64,000 nucleotides of DNA. Source: Sphingobium sp. WTD-1 (lineage in GTDB: Bacteria; Pseudomonadota; Alphaproteobacteria; Sphingomonadales; Sphingomonadaceae). Below are positions 32,580-41,398 of the stretch, piece by piece. The position numbers and the translations under genes were made by a program. The DNA is taken from the NCBI RefSeq assembly GCF_030128825.1, contig NZ_CP119127.1:3895501-3959500 (forward strand). Reading direction: 5' to 3'. Position 1 is the stretch's first letter. Each line of letters begins with the position of its first letter. The notes below the pieces were generated by a model. That model worked only from the letters and a program-made list of their open reading frames with translations, did no database searches and was not told the origin of the DNA.

Positions 32580-33956
32580 ATGATGGGTTTATTCGACTTT
32601 ATAAAAGGCGGTGCTGATGACTTCATAAAACGAAATATCGAAGCGGTATCATCTGAGCAGAAAAGCTATGATTATGCCGCTTTCGAGCTACAGAATGATC
32701 TAGCATACGACATATCAGCGCTGTTTTCACCAGCCAGCACGAAACCAAACTGGACCAAAGCCAGCAACTTCGCGGATCGCGCCAACAAGTTCTATTTCCA
32801 ATGCTCTGTTAGCCGCGCCTGCATCGAAAAGCGCGCTCAAGGTATCGCAAACATCGACCTGCTTGTGACGGGCAAGGCCAGCACCAAAAAGCTGCTGCAA
32901 TCCCCCAATCCAACCGACAAGACCCTCTCAAACGCCCTGCGCGTATGGGAAACCAGCCTGTCGATCGGCGGCGACCTCTACCTGTTCTATGACCTCAGGA
33001 ACCCGTTTGAGCCGTATATATGGGCATTGAGGCAGGATCTCGTTTCCAACAATGTGAAGAAGCAGCAATACGAGTATCGCCCCGCCAGATTGAGCGGCAA
33101 AGATACGCCGCCGCAGCTTATCTTCCAATATGACTCCCTTGGAAACACTATCCGCTGCCTCGAACTGAACGGCACCAGCTACAAAGGCGTTGACGGCTAT
33201 CTCCAGCGCATTGCGCACCATAACCCGCTGTCAGCCACAGAAGGCGCAGGAGCAGGCGACAGTGCGCTTCGTTCTGTCGATATTTGGCTCATCATCGAGG
33301 AATTGATTGCCACCAAGTTTGGCAACGGCGGCGCAAAGGGCGGCCTCATCACTGCGCCTACCATCAGGACGCAGAAGGATATGGCTGACGCTCAGCATTT
33401 CCTTTCCCAGCTTAATGACCAGAAAAACATCAATGTGCTGGCCAACGGCATGGAGTTCGTCAGCACCCAGCTCACCTTTGGCGAACTTGACGTTATCAAC
33501 GTCCGTGCTGCGCAGGCCGCGTCCATCCAAGATGCATTCAAGGTTCCTGGGGTTCTGCTGAACAGCACCACGCAGACGACCTACGCAAACATGCGCGCAG
33601 GCGACAAGATATTCTACCGCACATTCATTGGCCCAGAAGCCCATTGGCTCGTCGGCCAGCTTGAGTGGGGCATCCGCAAATACATCGACGCCACCGCCAC
33701 GCTGAAGGTCGATGAAACGCAGATCGACCACATACAGGACGATCAGCTTCAAATGGCCAAGGACATGGCTTCCATGGGCTGTTTCACGGCCAATGAAGTG
33801 CGCGCCATCTTGGGCAAGCCGCCCGTTGATGATGGCAACGAGCTTATGAAGCCAATTGCTGCGCAGAATGGTCAGCCAGAGGAAAAGCCCAAAGGGCCAG
33901 TAGGTTTCAACGCAGATTCAGGAGACAGAGGAGACGCAAACACGAATGACAAATGA
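32580..33956 (+). CDS. portal protein (HK97-like)
   Basis: 458 residues from MMGLFDFIKGGADDFIKRNI (two adjacent ATGs; the second has better spacing). Family features: FYFQCSVSRACIEKRAQGIA near the N-terminus, GGDLYLFYDLRNPFEPYIWA, YLQRIAHHNPLSATEGAGAG and KVPGVLLNSTTQTTYANMRA at the conserved crown-side region. Forms the dodecameric DNA gate at the capsid vertex. Overlaps the protease gene by 11 bases. Confidence 0.92.
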   Translation: MMGLFDFIKGGADDFIKRNIEAVSSEQKSYDYAAFELQNDLAYDISALFSPASTKPNWTKASNFADRANKFYFQCSVSRACIEKRAQGIANIDLLVTGKASTKKLLQSPNPTDKTLSNALRVWETSLSIGGDLYLFYDLRNPFEPYIWALRQDLVSNNVKKQQYEYRPARLSGKDTPPQLIFQYDSLGNTIRCLELNGTSYKGVDGYLQRIAHHNPLSATEGAGAGDSALRSVDIWLIIEELIATKFGNGGAKGGLITAPTIRTQKDMADAQHFLSQLNDQKNINVLANGMEFVSTQLTFGELDVINVRAAQAASIQDAFKVPGVLLNSTTQTTYANMRAGDKIFYRTFIGPEAHWLVGQLEWGIRKYIDATATLKVDETQIDHIQDDQLQMAKDMASMGCFTANEVRAILGKPPVDDGNELMKPIAAQNGQPEEKPKGPVGFNADSGDRGDANTNDK

Positions 33957-34656
33957 TATCAGGTTTAAGGAGTTTAGAATTGACTCCTTTGATGCAGAGA
34001 AAGGAATTGTAGAAGGTTACGCAAGCAAGTTTGGCAACGTCGATCAGGTTGGTGACGTTGTTGAGAAAGGCGCTTTTACAAAGAGCATCCAGCAAGGCGC
34101 TAGTCGCGTCCGCTTCCTATGGCAGCATAACAAACAAGAACCAATCGGCGTAATCCAAGAGATACGCGAGGATGACCACGGCCTTTATATCAAGGCTGAG
34201 TTTGCCAACACGCAACGCGCTCAAGAGACCCGCGAACTTATGAAAATGGGTGCGCTGGATTCCTTCTCCATTGGCTACCGCGTCCCCAAGGACAAGATCG
34301 TCGTGGAGCAGACCAAAGAGGGTCAAATCCAGCGATTGAAGGAAATCCACCTCTTTGAGGTCAGTGTCGTCACGTTCCCATGCAACGTGGAAGCGCGCCT
34401 GACAGGCATCAAGAGCAGCTTGGAAGGCCGCTTTGCGGACCTGCCCCTAGAGCAGCAGAAATCCGTCTCAGACTATATCGAATTCCTCGTCGCCAAGCAG
34501 ATGGATGACGCAGCGAATGACGATGACATTGCCGTCGTTGAGCCTGAGGCAGAGCCAGAATTGTCGCTCAACGAGCCAGAAAGCGAAGCTGCCAAGGCGG
34601 CAGCGGAAGCCGTGCAGAGCGAATTGGACCGCCTGTTCGCGATCCTGCGCAAATAA
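33946..34656 (+). CDS. HK97-type prohead protease
   Basis: 236 residues. VEGYASKFGNVDQVGDVVEK and FLWQHNKQEPIGVIQEIRED carry the first conserved blocks with the catalytic His; MGALDSFSIGYRVPKDK the catalytic Ser; EIHLFEVSVVTFPCNVEARL completes the signature. The extra ~90 residues after the protease fold are acidic and Ala-rich (EPEAEPELSLNEPESEAAKA) and may act as a scaffold-like tail. Confidence 0.92.
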   Translation: MTNDIRFKEFRIDSFDAEKGIVEGYASKFGNVDQVGDVVEKGAFTKSIQQGASRVRFLWQHNKQEPIGVIQEIREDDHGLYIKAEFANTQRAQETRELMKMGALDSFSIGYRVPKDKIVVEQTKEGQIQRLKEIHLFEVSVVTFPCNVEARLTGIKSSLEGRFADLPLEQQKSVSDYIEFLVAKQMDDAANDDDIAVVEPEAEPELSLNEPESEAAKAAAEAVQSELDRLFAILRK

Positions 34657-34677
34657 CGGCAACTCTGAACCAGCCTA

Positions 34678-34786
34678 ATAAATAACTCGTAGCCCACTCA
34701 TTAGCTGAGCAGGGAGAAGGACTCTTATGTGAACAGCCAAGCGCATTCCTTGGGTCAACTAAAAAATAATAAGGAGAGACTCAAGA
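34678..34786 (+). promoter_or_regulatory. TAAATA motif and long capsid leader with a start-stop codon pair
   Basis: ATAAATA at 34678-34684, then a ~100-base leader. AG(C)CTAAT over the motif can pair with ATTAGCT at 34701-34707. An AUG directly followed by UGA at 34727-34732 is preceded by GGGAGAAGG. CTCATT at 34697-34702 is complementary to AATGAG at the capsid start. Good ribosome site AAGGAGAG before the capsid ATG. Confidence 0.45.
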
Positions 34787-35998
34787 ATGAGCGATTTAAC
34801 ACCTGAACAAATCAAGGCTCTCACTGATAGCGTTGAAGCGCTACGCACTGAGACAGAAAGCAACATCAAATCAAGTGATGCTGTTACACAAGAGAAAATC
34901 AGCAAGATCGAAGCATCTGTTTCAGATTTGCTTGCTGCTAAAAATGCACCAAACGTCGATTCCATCGAAGAATCAGCAGATTTGGTTAAAGAAGCAATCG
35001 GCATGTGGTTCAAACATGGTGACGAAGTGCTTCAACGTGGCGAAGGCCGTGACATGCTTATCAAAGCAGTTGGCGACCAAGTTTCCCTTACCGTTGCCAC
35101 AGAAGGCGGTAACGTGCTTCCAAAGATATTTGGCGGTTTGATCGACACCCTGTTGCGCCAATCAAGCCCATTGCGTGGCGTTTCCCGCGTCATCCAATCA
35201 GGTATGAACTACGTTCAACCAATCAAATTCAACGGCGGCACTGCTGCAACCAGAGCTGAATTTGGCGCGATCCATCAGACTGTTGCTCCACAATTCGACA
35301 CCATCACCTTCACCAACTTTGAAGTGAATGCTGAAGAAAAGGCGACCCATTGGGCGCATGAAGGCGATGCAATCATCAACTTGGTTGACGTTATCACTTC
35401 AGACGTTGTTTCAGCTATCGCGGAAAAAGAGTCAGAGTTGTTCCTTGTTGGCATGACTCAAAACCCACTCGCAACCGGCGGAACTATCCGTAATGGCTTG
35501 CTCTCACAAACCAAATTGGTGACTGGCGTGAATGAACGCACCTCAGTTTTGGGTTCATTGGCAGGCGTTGAAACTGCATCAGCTACAGAAATAGACTTCA
35601 CCGATTTTGCAACCGCACGTTCAACCTTGGCAAACCGCTACAACGGCACTTGGATGTTCGGCAAGCAAACCGAATTGGCTTTGATGACCCTCAAGGACTT
35701 GGATGGCCGTTATATCTGGTCAATGGGCGACGTGAAGAGCGGCACCACTGGCGCTATCTTTGGCGACAGCTATGTCATTTCAGACTTCATCCCAACCTTC
35801 GCAGATGGCGAAGACGTGCCATTCGCAGTGTATGGCGATTTCAGCCGTGGCTATGTCATTGCTGACGCAAGCCCGCTTCGCTGGACCGTCGATAACCTCA
35901 CTGACAAGGTGTTCGTGAAATATCTCGCACGTCGCAGAACTTCATCCTCAGTGGTTGATTTCGGCGCATTGCGTGGCCTCTACAAAAAGGCAGCTTAA
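34787..35998 (+). CDS. HK97-type major capsid protein
   Basis: 403 residues. An N-terminal coiled-coil delta domain (EQIKALTDSVEALRTETESN to ~residue 75), then the HK97 fold with FGGLIDTLLRQSSPLRGVSR, VNAEEKATHWAHEGDAIINL, TWMFGKQTELALMTLKDLDG and the C-terminal FSRGYVIADASPLRWTVDNL. Codon choice is visibly more AT-rich than neighbouring genes, as often seen for highly expressed capsid genes or recent acquisition. It has its own TAAATA promoter and a long leader. Confidence 0.93.
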   Translation: MSDLTPEQIKALTDSVEALRTETESNIKSSDAVTQEKISKIEASVSDLLAAKNAPNVDSIEESADLVKEAIGMWFKHGDEVLQRGEGRDMLIKAVGDQVSLTVATEGGNVLPKIFGGLIDTLLRQSSPLRGVSRVIQSGMNYVQPIKFNGGTAATRAEFGAIHQTVAPQFDTITFTNFEVNAEEKATHWAHEGDAIINLVDVITSDVVSAIAEKESELFLVGMTQNPLATGGTIRNGLLSQTKLVTGVNERTSVLGSLAGVETASATEIDFTDFATARSTLANRYNGTWMFGKQTELALMTLKDLDGRYIWSMGDVKSGTTGAIFGDSYVISDFIPTFADGEDVPFAVYGDFSRGYVIADASPLRWTVDNLTDKVFVKYLARRRTSSSVVDFGALRGLYKKAA

Positions 35999-36065
35999 TC
36001 CCTCAGGATAGCAAGGAAACAGGGGCTTTGGAGGCAACTTCAAAGCCCTTTTCCGTGAGCAGCAG

Positions 36066-36109
36066 GCGCGTCCGCTAAATACTGGAAACAGTCACAGGAA
36101 CGCGCGGGG
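36066..36109 (+). promoter_or_regulatory. TAAATA late-promoter motif with hairpin (connector operon)
   Basis: TAAATA at 36076-36081 (extended TAAATACTGGAAAC). GCGCGT (36066-36071) can pair with ACGCGC (36100-36105), which sits between AGGA and ATG. ACTG/CAGT with a GAAA loop is a second small hairpin. Confidence 0.55.
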
Positions 36110-36685
36110 ATGCCTATCGAAACCACAGGAACCAACCAAAATTCATATCTCACCATCGCAGAGGCAAATGCCATTCTGCTCTCCGTCCATGCCAGCTTTA
36201 TGGAGGTCGGCACTCAGCTAGACCCCAATACGGATGAGCCATATCTCATCGAAGCTGCCCGCGATTTGGACCAGCTATTCGCGTGGGCAGGCCGTCCAGC
36301 AACACCAGACCAAAACCTAGCATGGCCGCGCAAGGGCGTCATTCGACCTGGCTATAGGCAGATGGGCGAACCTCAGTGGAGCATTCCAGCCTCTGACGAG
36401 GATTTCTTGCTCTACAAGATCATGTTCCTGTCAGGCTCCAGCGCCGCGCCAACCATCCCAGACGATGTTGTGCCATTGGAGATTAGGGAGGCGCAGGCAC
36501 TTATCGCCGCGCTGCGCAAAAACGGCTCCAACCTTGTCTCAGATACCCAAGGCGATGCCCAAGGGCTGCAACTGCCGGGCGGATTGAAAATCGCCTACGT
36601 CAACGCGATCCGCGAAGCTGCTGATATCCATAAGCGCACTGCTCAATTCGGCGCGTTCGTTGGACAGCCAATTGTGGGGGCATAA
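36110..36685 (+). CDS. head-tail connector / DnaT-like neck protein
   Basis: 191 residues. SYLTIAEANAILLSVHASF and LDQLFAWAGRPATPDQNLAW PRKG-type motifs are typical of the DnaT-like phage connector that follows the capsid gene in many siphoviruses. It forms the adaptor ring below the portal. First gene of a compact neck operon. Confidence 0.75.
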   Translation: MPIETTGTNQNSYLTIAEANAILLSVHASFMEVGTQLDPNTDEPYLIEAARDLDQLFAWAGRPATPDQNLAWPRKGVIRPGYRQMGEPQWSIPASDEDFLLYKIMFLSGSSAAPTIPDDVVPLEIREAQALIAALRKNGSNLVSDTQGDAQGLQLPGGLKIAYVNAIREAADIHKRTAQFGAFVGQPIVGA

Positions 36686-36687
36686 TC

Positions 36688-37008
36688 ATGGCCCTGCAAA
36701 AGACGATCCTCAACGCTATCAAACGCAACGGCAAACCTGCAACAGTCACTTGGCAAGCCAGCACCGCATTGGATCAACGTGCGCCAAAGAAAGGCACTGT
36801 CGAGACATATGCCTACGAGGCGACCGTCAAAGTCGTCACTCAGGCTGGTGCCACTGCATATGAGAAGCGCATCTACCTGCCTGCTTTAGACCGCTCCATC
36901 GTGGGCGCGACGATCACCATCGGCTCTGCCAGTTGGAAGGTCATCACAGCCAACGTCTATGAGGCTGGATCACGCGGCGCATTGATGCAGGAGGCGTCCG
37001 TGAAATGA
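36688..37008 (+). CDS. head closure (stopper) protein, probable
   Basis: 106 residues, MALQKTILNAIKRNGKPATV then TVKVVTQAGATAYEKRIYLP and a beta-rich C-terminus. Size, beta content and position between adaptor and gp10-like gene fit the stopper that closes the filled head. Family not recognised by sequence alone. Next gene overlaps by ATGA. Confidence 0.55.
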   Translation: MALQKTILNAIKRNGKPATVTWQASTALDQRAPKKGTVETYAYEATVKVVTQAGATAYEKRIYLPALDRSIVGATITIGSASWKVITANVYEAGSRGALMQEASVK

Positions 37009-37349
37009 CGATCAAGCGCATCGACGTGATGATCCGCCGCGCCAAGGATATCAGGACAGCAATGGAGCAGGATGCCTTCATGGGCGCTGCTGAGGATTGG
37101 GTAGAGCAAGACGTTGTTCCTGCTGCCCGTTCCATTGCTCCTGTGGCCTCAGGCGAGTTTCGTGACTCTATCGGCGGCGCGGTGAACCAAAACCAGATCA
37201 GCATCTACGCAGATGCTCCACACTCAAAATGGGTGGAGGAAGGCACCAGCAAGATGCCTGCCCGTCCAACGATCAAGCCAGCCATTCAGAAAATGCGCTC
37301 CAAGCTGCTCGCTCGTGTCCGCGCAAAGCTCAGGGAGATGACCAAATGA
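37005..37349 (+). CDS. HK97 gp10-like neck protein
   Basis: 114 residues. QDVVPAARSIAPVASGEFRD and APHSKWVEEGTSKMPARPTI followed by KPAIQKMRSKLLARVRAKL form the HK97 gp10 signature. It joins neck and tail. ATGA overlaps on both sides. Confidence 0.85.
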   Translation: MTIKRIDVMIRRAKDIRTAMEQDAFMGAAEDWVEQDVVPAARSIAPVASGEFRDSIGGAVNQNQISIYADAPHSKWVEEGTSKMPARPTIKPAIQKMRSKLLARVRAKLREMTK

Positions 37350-37708
37350 CCTTAGACGATTTTACCACAACCATAGCGGACGCGATCAAGGCCGACCCTG
37401 AGTTTCGTTCAATGAACATGCCGTTTCATCTGGGCATTCCGCCTGCGGATCAGGTGGGCAAACCTATGGTGCCGTGCGTCACTTTGGACGGCCTTCTTTG
37501 CATTGATGACAAGCTAGGCTCTTGGACTGGAAACCTGAACCTATGGGGCGATGATATGTCGCTCTCATTCCTGAAACTAAGTCAGCGCTTCTTATGCATC
37601 CTTGATCGAACAGGTGTTGTTCAAACAAGCGGATTTCTAAGCAGACCTGAACCTGAGAATGCAATCAACCGCTCACTCTACCCAGTGAGATTCTACATTA
37701 CCGCCTAA
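37346..37708 (+). CDS. tail terminator / completion protein
   Basis: 120 residues from MTLDDFTTTIADAIKADPEF, coupled to the gp10-like gene by ATGA. Central LGSWTGNLNLWGDDMSLSFL and the C-terminal YPVRFYITA agree with tail-completion proteins that cap the tail tube. Position directly before the tail tube gene supports this. Confidence 0.65.
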   Translation: MTLDDFTTTIADAIKADPEFRSMNMPFHLGIPPADQVGKPMVPCVTLDGLLCIDDKLGSWTGNLNLWGDDMSLSFLKLSQRFLCILDRTGVVQTSGFLSRPEPENAINRSLYPVRFYITA

Positions 37709-37720
37709 TATAAACGGCTT

Positions 37721-37768
37721 TCTGGCTTCTCCATAAATAATCGAAAGCATAATATGGAGGATTCCAGA
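37721..37768 (+). promoter_or_regulatory. TAAATA late-promoter motif with ribosome-site hairpin (tail tube)
   Basis: ATAAATA at 37733-37739. TTCTCCAT (37727-37734) pairs with ATGGAGGA (37754-37761), covering the GGAGG ribosome site, and TCTGG (37721-37725) pairs with CCAGA (37764-37768) up to the ATG. The 5' arm lies before the predicted transcript start. Confidence 0.7.
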
Positions 37769-38248
37769 ATGGCCTTATTCAAAGGTAAGAACTTAAAGTT
37801 ATTCATTGCAAATGTAGCATCGCCAGAGGATGACGCTGATTATGTGATGGTCGGAACTGAAAACGAAATCACAATCGGCATTAAGTCAGACGTGGAAAGC
37901 TACAACACAAAATCATATGACGTTGTAAAGGATGCAGGCCCACGTCAGGTCACAATCAAAGGGACTGCTGAAACAGTCGTTGAGAACGATCCTGGCCACA
38001 ATGCCTTGCTCGCTGCCGATGGTGAAACTGTGCGCTTCCAAGTCCGTGACGTTAGCGGACGTGCGAAGGAGAATATCTCAGCAGGCAACGACCCGCTCGA
38101 TAAAATCTACATCGAAGGCGCATTCCTCGTCTCAGAAACTGAGGAAAAAGCATCCGCGACAGGCTTGGTTGAATTTACCTTCACCCTCGAAAGCTCAGGC
38201 ACTTACGAACGCAATTTGCCAGCAAGAGCATACGAACCGGGCGCATAA
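37769..38248 (+). CDS. major tail tube protein
   Basis: 159 residues from MALFKGKNLKLFIANVASPE; a start at 37754 would begin inside the ribosome site. GTENEITIGIKSDVESYNTK and DAGPRQVTIKGTAETVVEND with a beta-rich C-terminal half (VEFTFTLESSGTYERN) fit the phage tail tube family. It has its own late promoter, as expected for the most abundant tail protein. Confidence 0.85.
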   Translation: MALFKGKNLKLFIANVASPEDDADYVMVGTENEITIGIKSDVESYNTKSYDVVKDAGPRQVTIKGTAETVVENDPGHNALLAADGETVRFQVRDVSGRAKENISAGNDPLDKIYIEGAFLVSETEEKASATGLVEFTFTLESSGTYERNLPARAYEPGA

Positions 38249-38250
38249 GC

Positions 38251-38322
38251 TAAATACGTGAGCAGAGGGCGGCACTGGATTCCTCCTTGTCGCCCTCCAA
38301 TAACAATAAGGATGCTCACGTA
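38251..38322 (+). promoter_or_regulatory. TAAATA late-promoter motif with start-codon hairpin (tail chaperone)
   Basis: TAAATA at 38251-38256. TACGTGAGC (38255-38263) is an exact inverted copy of GCTCACGTA (38314-38322), whose last A starts the ATG. The inner AGGGCGGCA/GTCGCCCT segment adds a second stem. AATAAGGA lies in the loop. Confidence 0.7.
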
Positions 38323-38744
38323 TGAATTTTAAAGACCGTATTGGCGCAGCCACATTCTCATTGAGAGATAAAGAGAGTGGCAAAACCTACACGATGAAAC
38401 TGCAAGCGAACTTCATCAATCTCAAGAAGTTTGAAGCCGCGACAGGCACCGACAATCCTCTCTACTATGCAGCAATCAACGCAAATCAGATGACTGCACC
38501 AGTGGAAATTCTATTCAATTTCATGATCGACTTTTATGATGCGGAACAGCCATCCAAGTCTCTCAAGGACCAGATGGACCGCGACAATATCATGGGTTGG
38601 CTCAAAGGCGCTGATGATCTCAATGAAGAAGCGCTGAAAGAACTCCAAAATGCCATCTGCACCATAATGGGCGTTGAGTATGAAAAGCTACTCGCTGAGG
38701 CTGAGAAGAAATCTAAAAAAAAGGCGGACGACGAAGCAGCTTAA
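38322..38744 (+). CDS. tail assembly chaperone, zero-frame product (gpG-like)
   Basis: 140 residues. FINLKKFEAATGTDNPLYYA and MAPVEILFNFMIDFYDAEQ-like sequence match phage tail assembly chaperones. Near the end there is TCT AAA AAA AAG GCG (eight As): a canonical A-AAA-AAG slippery site 25 bases before the stop. In lambda-like phages a -1 shift here makes the longer gpGT protein; the open -1 frame downstream agrees. Confidence 0.82.
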   Translation: MNFKDRIGAATFSLRDKESGKTYTMKLQANFINLKKFEAATGTDNPLYYAAINANQMTAPVEILFNFMIDFYDAEQPSKSLKDQMDRDNIMGWLKGADDLNEEALKELQNAICTIMGVEYEKLLAEAEKKSKKKADDEAA

Positions 38745-38977
38745 CGTCAGGCAGTGACATTGCCTACACGACGCTGATTGAACTTGGCATCCAGCCCAGT
38801 GAAATCTGGGACATGACTATCGTTGAATACCTGATGATCGTTCTCCGCAAATCAGAACTCATGGAAGACGCAGAGAATGAGAGATTGGGTATTACCGACT
38901 TTGGCGATGATTTAGCCGCCCTAGATGCCGCCTTTGCTAAAGCTGAGGCAGATGCCGCGAAAGCCGCATCGAAATAG
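38322..38977 (+). CDS. tail assembly chaperone, -1 frameshift product (gpGT-like)
   Basis: Slipping back one base at about 38715-38722 opens a frame that continues ~84 codons without its own start to the TAG at 38975-38977, reading IAYTTLIELGIQPSEIWDM and IVEYLMIVLRKSELMEDAEN. This T-domain-like extension is followed immediately by the tape-measure promoter, exactly where the GT product should end. Low-frequency frameshift products of this kind load the tape measure. Confidence 0.75.
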
Positions 38978-39015
38978 CGCTTCCATAAATAAGAGAAAAA
39001 GGAGCGCGCTTATAG
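38977..39015 (+). promoter_or_regulatory. TAAATA late-promoter motif with ribosome-site hairpin (tape measure)
   Basis: ATAAATA at 38985-38991. GCGCT(T)CC (38977-38984) pairs with GGAGCGC (39001-39007), which contains the AAGGAG ribosome site of the GTG start at 39016. The 5' arm precedes the motif. Confidence 0.65.
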
Positions 39016-39751
39016 GTGGCAGAAGACAGGTTAGAGTTTAATTTGGATGGTGATGCCTCAGGTGCCATCCGACAGCTAAATCAATTCATATCAGCAGCGG
39101 AAGGAGCCGAAAGACGGGCTTCCACTGCTTCCAACACAATCCGCAATGCGCTCGGCTCGATCAACAATGTTAGGGTCAGAGCCGCATTCCTTGGCAATCT
39201 GCCTACTGAATCTCAGCAGGCGACCACGGCGCTCAACGGCACCCGTCAGGCGCTCCAATCCATCACTGGCATTAGGCCGCAGTCTGACCCGCTAGGCTCA
39301 CTTCCAGAGGATGCCCGCGAAGCACAGGCGGAATTAGCCCGCCTTCGTCGTGAACTTGAGCAGATTAGAAGCCAGCGCATTGGCAATCCGCTCGGCGATA
39401 TAAACCCAGCACCAGTTAACCGCGCTAGTGGCGCATTAGGCACTCTCCGCACCAATGCCGTGGATGCTGCTGCCAGCATGAACCCGCTTGGCGGGTCTAT
39501 CATGTCCCTTGGCTCAGGTGCCGTTGCGGGCGCTACTCTTGCTGTTGGCGCGGCCATTGTTGGTGTTGGTGCTGCTGCACTCAGCGCTGGCGCAAAGGTC
39601 GAATCCTACAAGGCCAGCCTAACCACTGTTGTTGGTGATGCTGATCGCGCTGGCGTGGCGTTTCAGGCGCTTGCCCGCTTTGCGCAGGACACTCCGTTTT
39701 CCTTGGACCAAGCCATTGAGGGCTTCGTCAAGCTGAAGGCGCTGGGCCTAA

Positions 39752-41398
39752 CCCGTCTTATTCACCGACGGGGGCCTGAAGGGTTGGCGGGAGTGGCATA
39801 AGCCTCTGATCTGAATTAGGAACTGGGTGTCTACGCCGGCCCTGCTGCAGGGCAGAAAATGCCACAGGCCACACCCGCCATGAAAGACGATATCGCAACT
39901 TCATTCCGATTCCCAGCGGTCGGCGGGAAGAAGATCACAGCCGCGTTTGACGGTGGCCGACTGACCTCGGACGGCGGCGTTCTGCTGCTTGCGCAGGCCG
40001 AGCGCGCGATGGGGCTCTGCCGGCGGCTTGCGGGTTGCATTGCCGATCCGCGTGACCCGACGCGGGTGATCCATCGCCTCGATGACATCCTACGTGCCCG
40101 GGTGTTCGCGATCGCGTGCGGCTATGAAGATGCCGATGATCTCGACGCCCTGCGCGACGATCCGGGCTTCCGCCTGGCGCTGGGCAAGTTGCCGGGATCG
40201 GGCGCGGGGCTTGCCAGCCAACCGACGATGAGCCGCTGGGAGAATGCTCCGACCACGCGTGAGCTGGCCAGGATGATGGCCGAGATGATCGGCGTCTACT
40301 GCGCCAGCTATCCGGCTCCACCAGTGGCGGTGACGCTGGACATCGATGACACCTGCGATGTCGTGCACGGCTATCAGCAGTTGTCCTTCTGGAACGGGCA
40401 TCACGGTGAGCGCTGCTTCCTGCCGATCCATGTGTACGACACCGCGACCGGTCGTCCGGTCGCGATGCTGCTGCGCACCGGTAAGACGCCGTCAGGCGCC
40501 GAAGCTGCCGGCCACATCCGGCGCCTGGTGCGTCATATCCGCCGGTACTGGCCAGAAACGCACATCACCTTCCGCGGCGACGGGCATTATGGCCGCCCCG
40601 AAGTCATGGCCTTCTGCGAGGCCCACCGCGTCGATTACGTGTTCGGCTTGCCGACCAATGCCGCGCTACGTGCTGATCCGGTCATCGTTGCCATCGCAGA
40701 CGCCTGCGCGGTCAAGCGGGCCACGGCCCAGTATCCGGTCCTGCGCAACTATGCCGAGACGCACTACGGCGCAAAGAGCTGGAACTGCCAGCGCCGCGTC
40801 GTCGCCCGGATCGAGGCCAGCACGCTGGGCATGGATATCCGCTACGTCGTCACCTCGCTGACCGAAGGCTCGGCCGAGCATATCTACGACACGCTTTACT
40901 GCGCGCGCGGCCAAGCCGAAAACCTGATCAAGCGCCACAAGGCTCAACTCGCCAGCGATCGCACCTCGTGCCGCTCAGCCAATGCCAATCAAATGCGCCT
41001 CATCCTACACACCGCCGCCTACTGGCTGTTGTGGCGCGTCCAGCAGGCGATCCCCAAGACCACCGCGCTGGCCACGGCCGAGTTCGCAACGCTACGCTTG
41101 CGGCTGCTCAAGGTGGCTGCCCGCGTCATCGAAACCTCCTCGCGTATCCGTCTCGCCTTCGCGTCAGCCTGCCCGGAGGCCGACGTGTTCAAAGCAATCG
41201 CCACCAGTCTCCGGCCAGCACCGACATAGCCAGTGCGGCAGTGCCGCCGAAAGCCCGAGCCCTCGTCCATCAACCTCGAAAAGCCCTTTGCTCCTGCTGC
41301 GGTGAAAAACGCCGGCGCTGGCGCTCGCCCAGATCACGCGGCAACCGACCCACCAAACCCGAAATACCCCAGTGCAGCGGGCTCATGAATAAGCCGGG
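39752..41398 (+). mobile_element. IS1380-family insertion sequence
   Basis: Ends CCCGTCTTATTCA at 39752 and TGAATAAGCCGGG at 41398 (one mismatch). Target duplication CTAA at 39748-39751 and 41399-41402. One transposase gene in the same direction as the interrupted tape measure. 1647 bp. Confidence 0.93.
39859..41229 (+). CDS. IS1380-family transposase
   Basis: 456 residues: FDGGRLTSDGGVLLLAQAER, VTLDIDDTCDVVHGYQQLSF, ITFRGDGHYGRPEVMAFCEA and YDTLYCARGQAENLIKRHKA are the IS1380/DDE_Tnp_1 group blocks with the Asp-Asp-Glu triad. Full length and intact. A later Met at 39880 is an alternative start. Confidence 0.94.
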   Translation: MPQATPAMKDDIATSFRFPAVGGKKITAAFDGGRLTSDGGVLLLAQAERAMGLCRRLAGCIADPRDPTRVIHRLDDILRARVFAIACGYEDADDLDALRDDPGFRLALGKLPGSGAGLASQPTMSRWENAPTTRELARMMAEMIGVYCASYPAPPVAVTLDIDDTCDVVHGYQQLSFWNGHHGERCFLPIHVYDTATGRPVAMLLRTGKTPSGAEAAGHIRRLVRHIRRYWPETHITFRGDGHYGRPEVMAFCEAHRVDYVFGLPTNAALRADPVIVAIADACAVKRATAQYPVLRNYAETHYGAKSWNCQRRVVARIEASTLGMDIRYVVTSLTEGSAEHIYDTLYCARGQAENLIKRHKAQLASDRTSCRSANANQMRLILHTAAYWLLWRVQQAIPKTTALATAEFATLRLRLLKVAARVIETSSRIRLAFASACPEADVFKAIATSLRPAPT

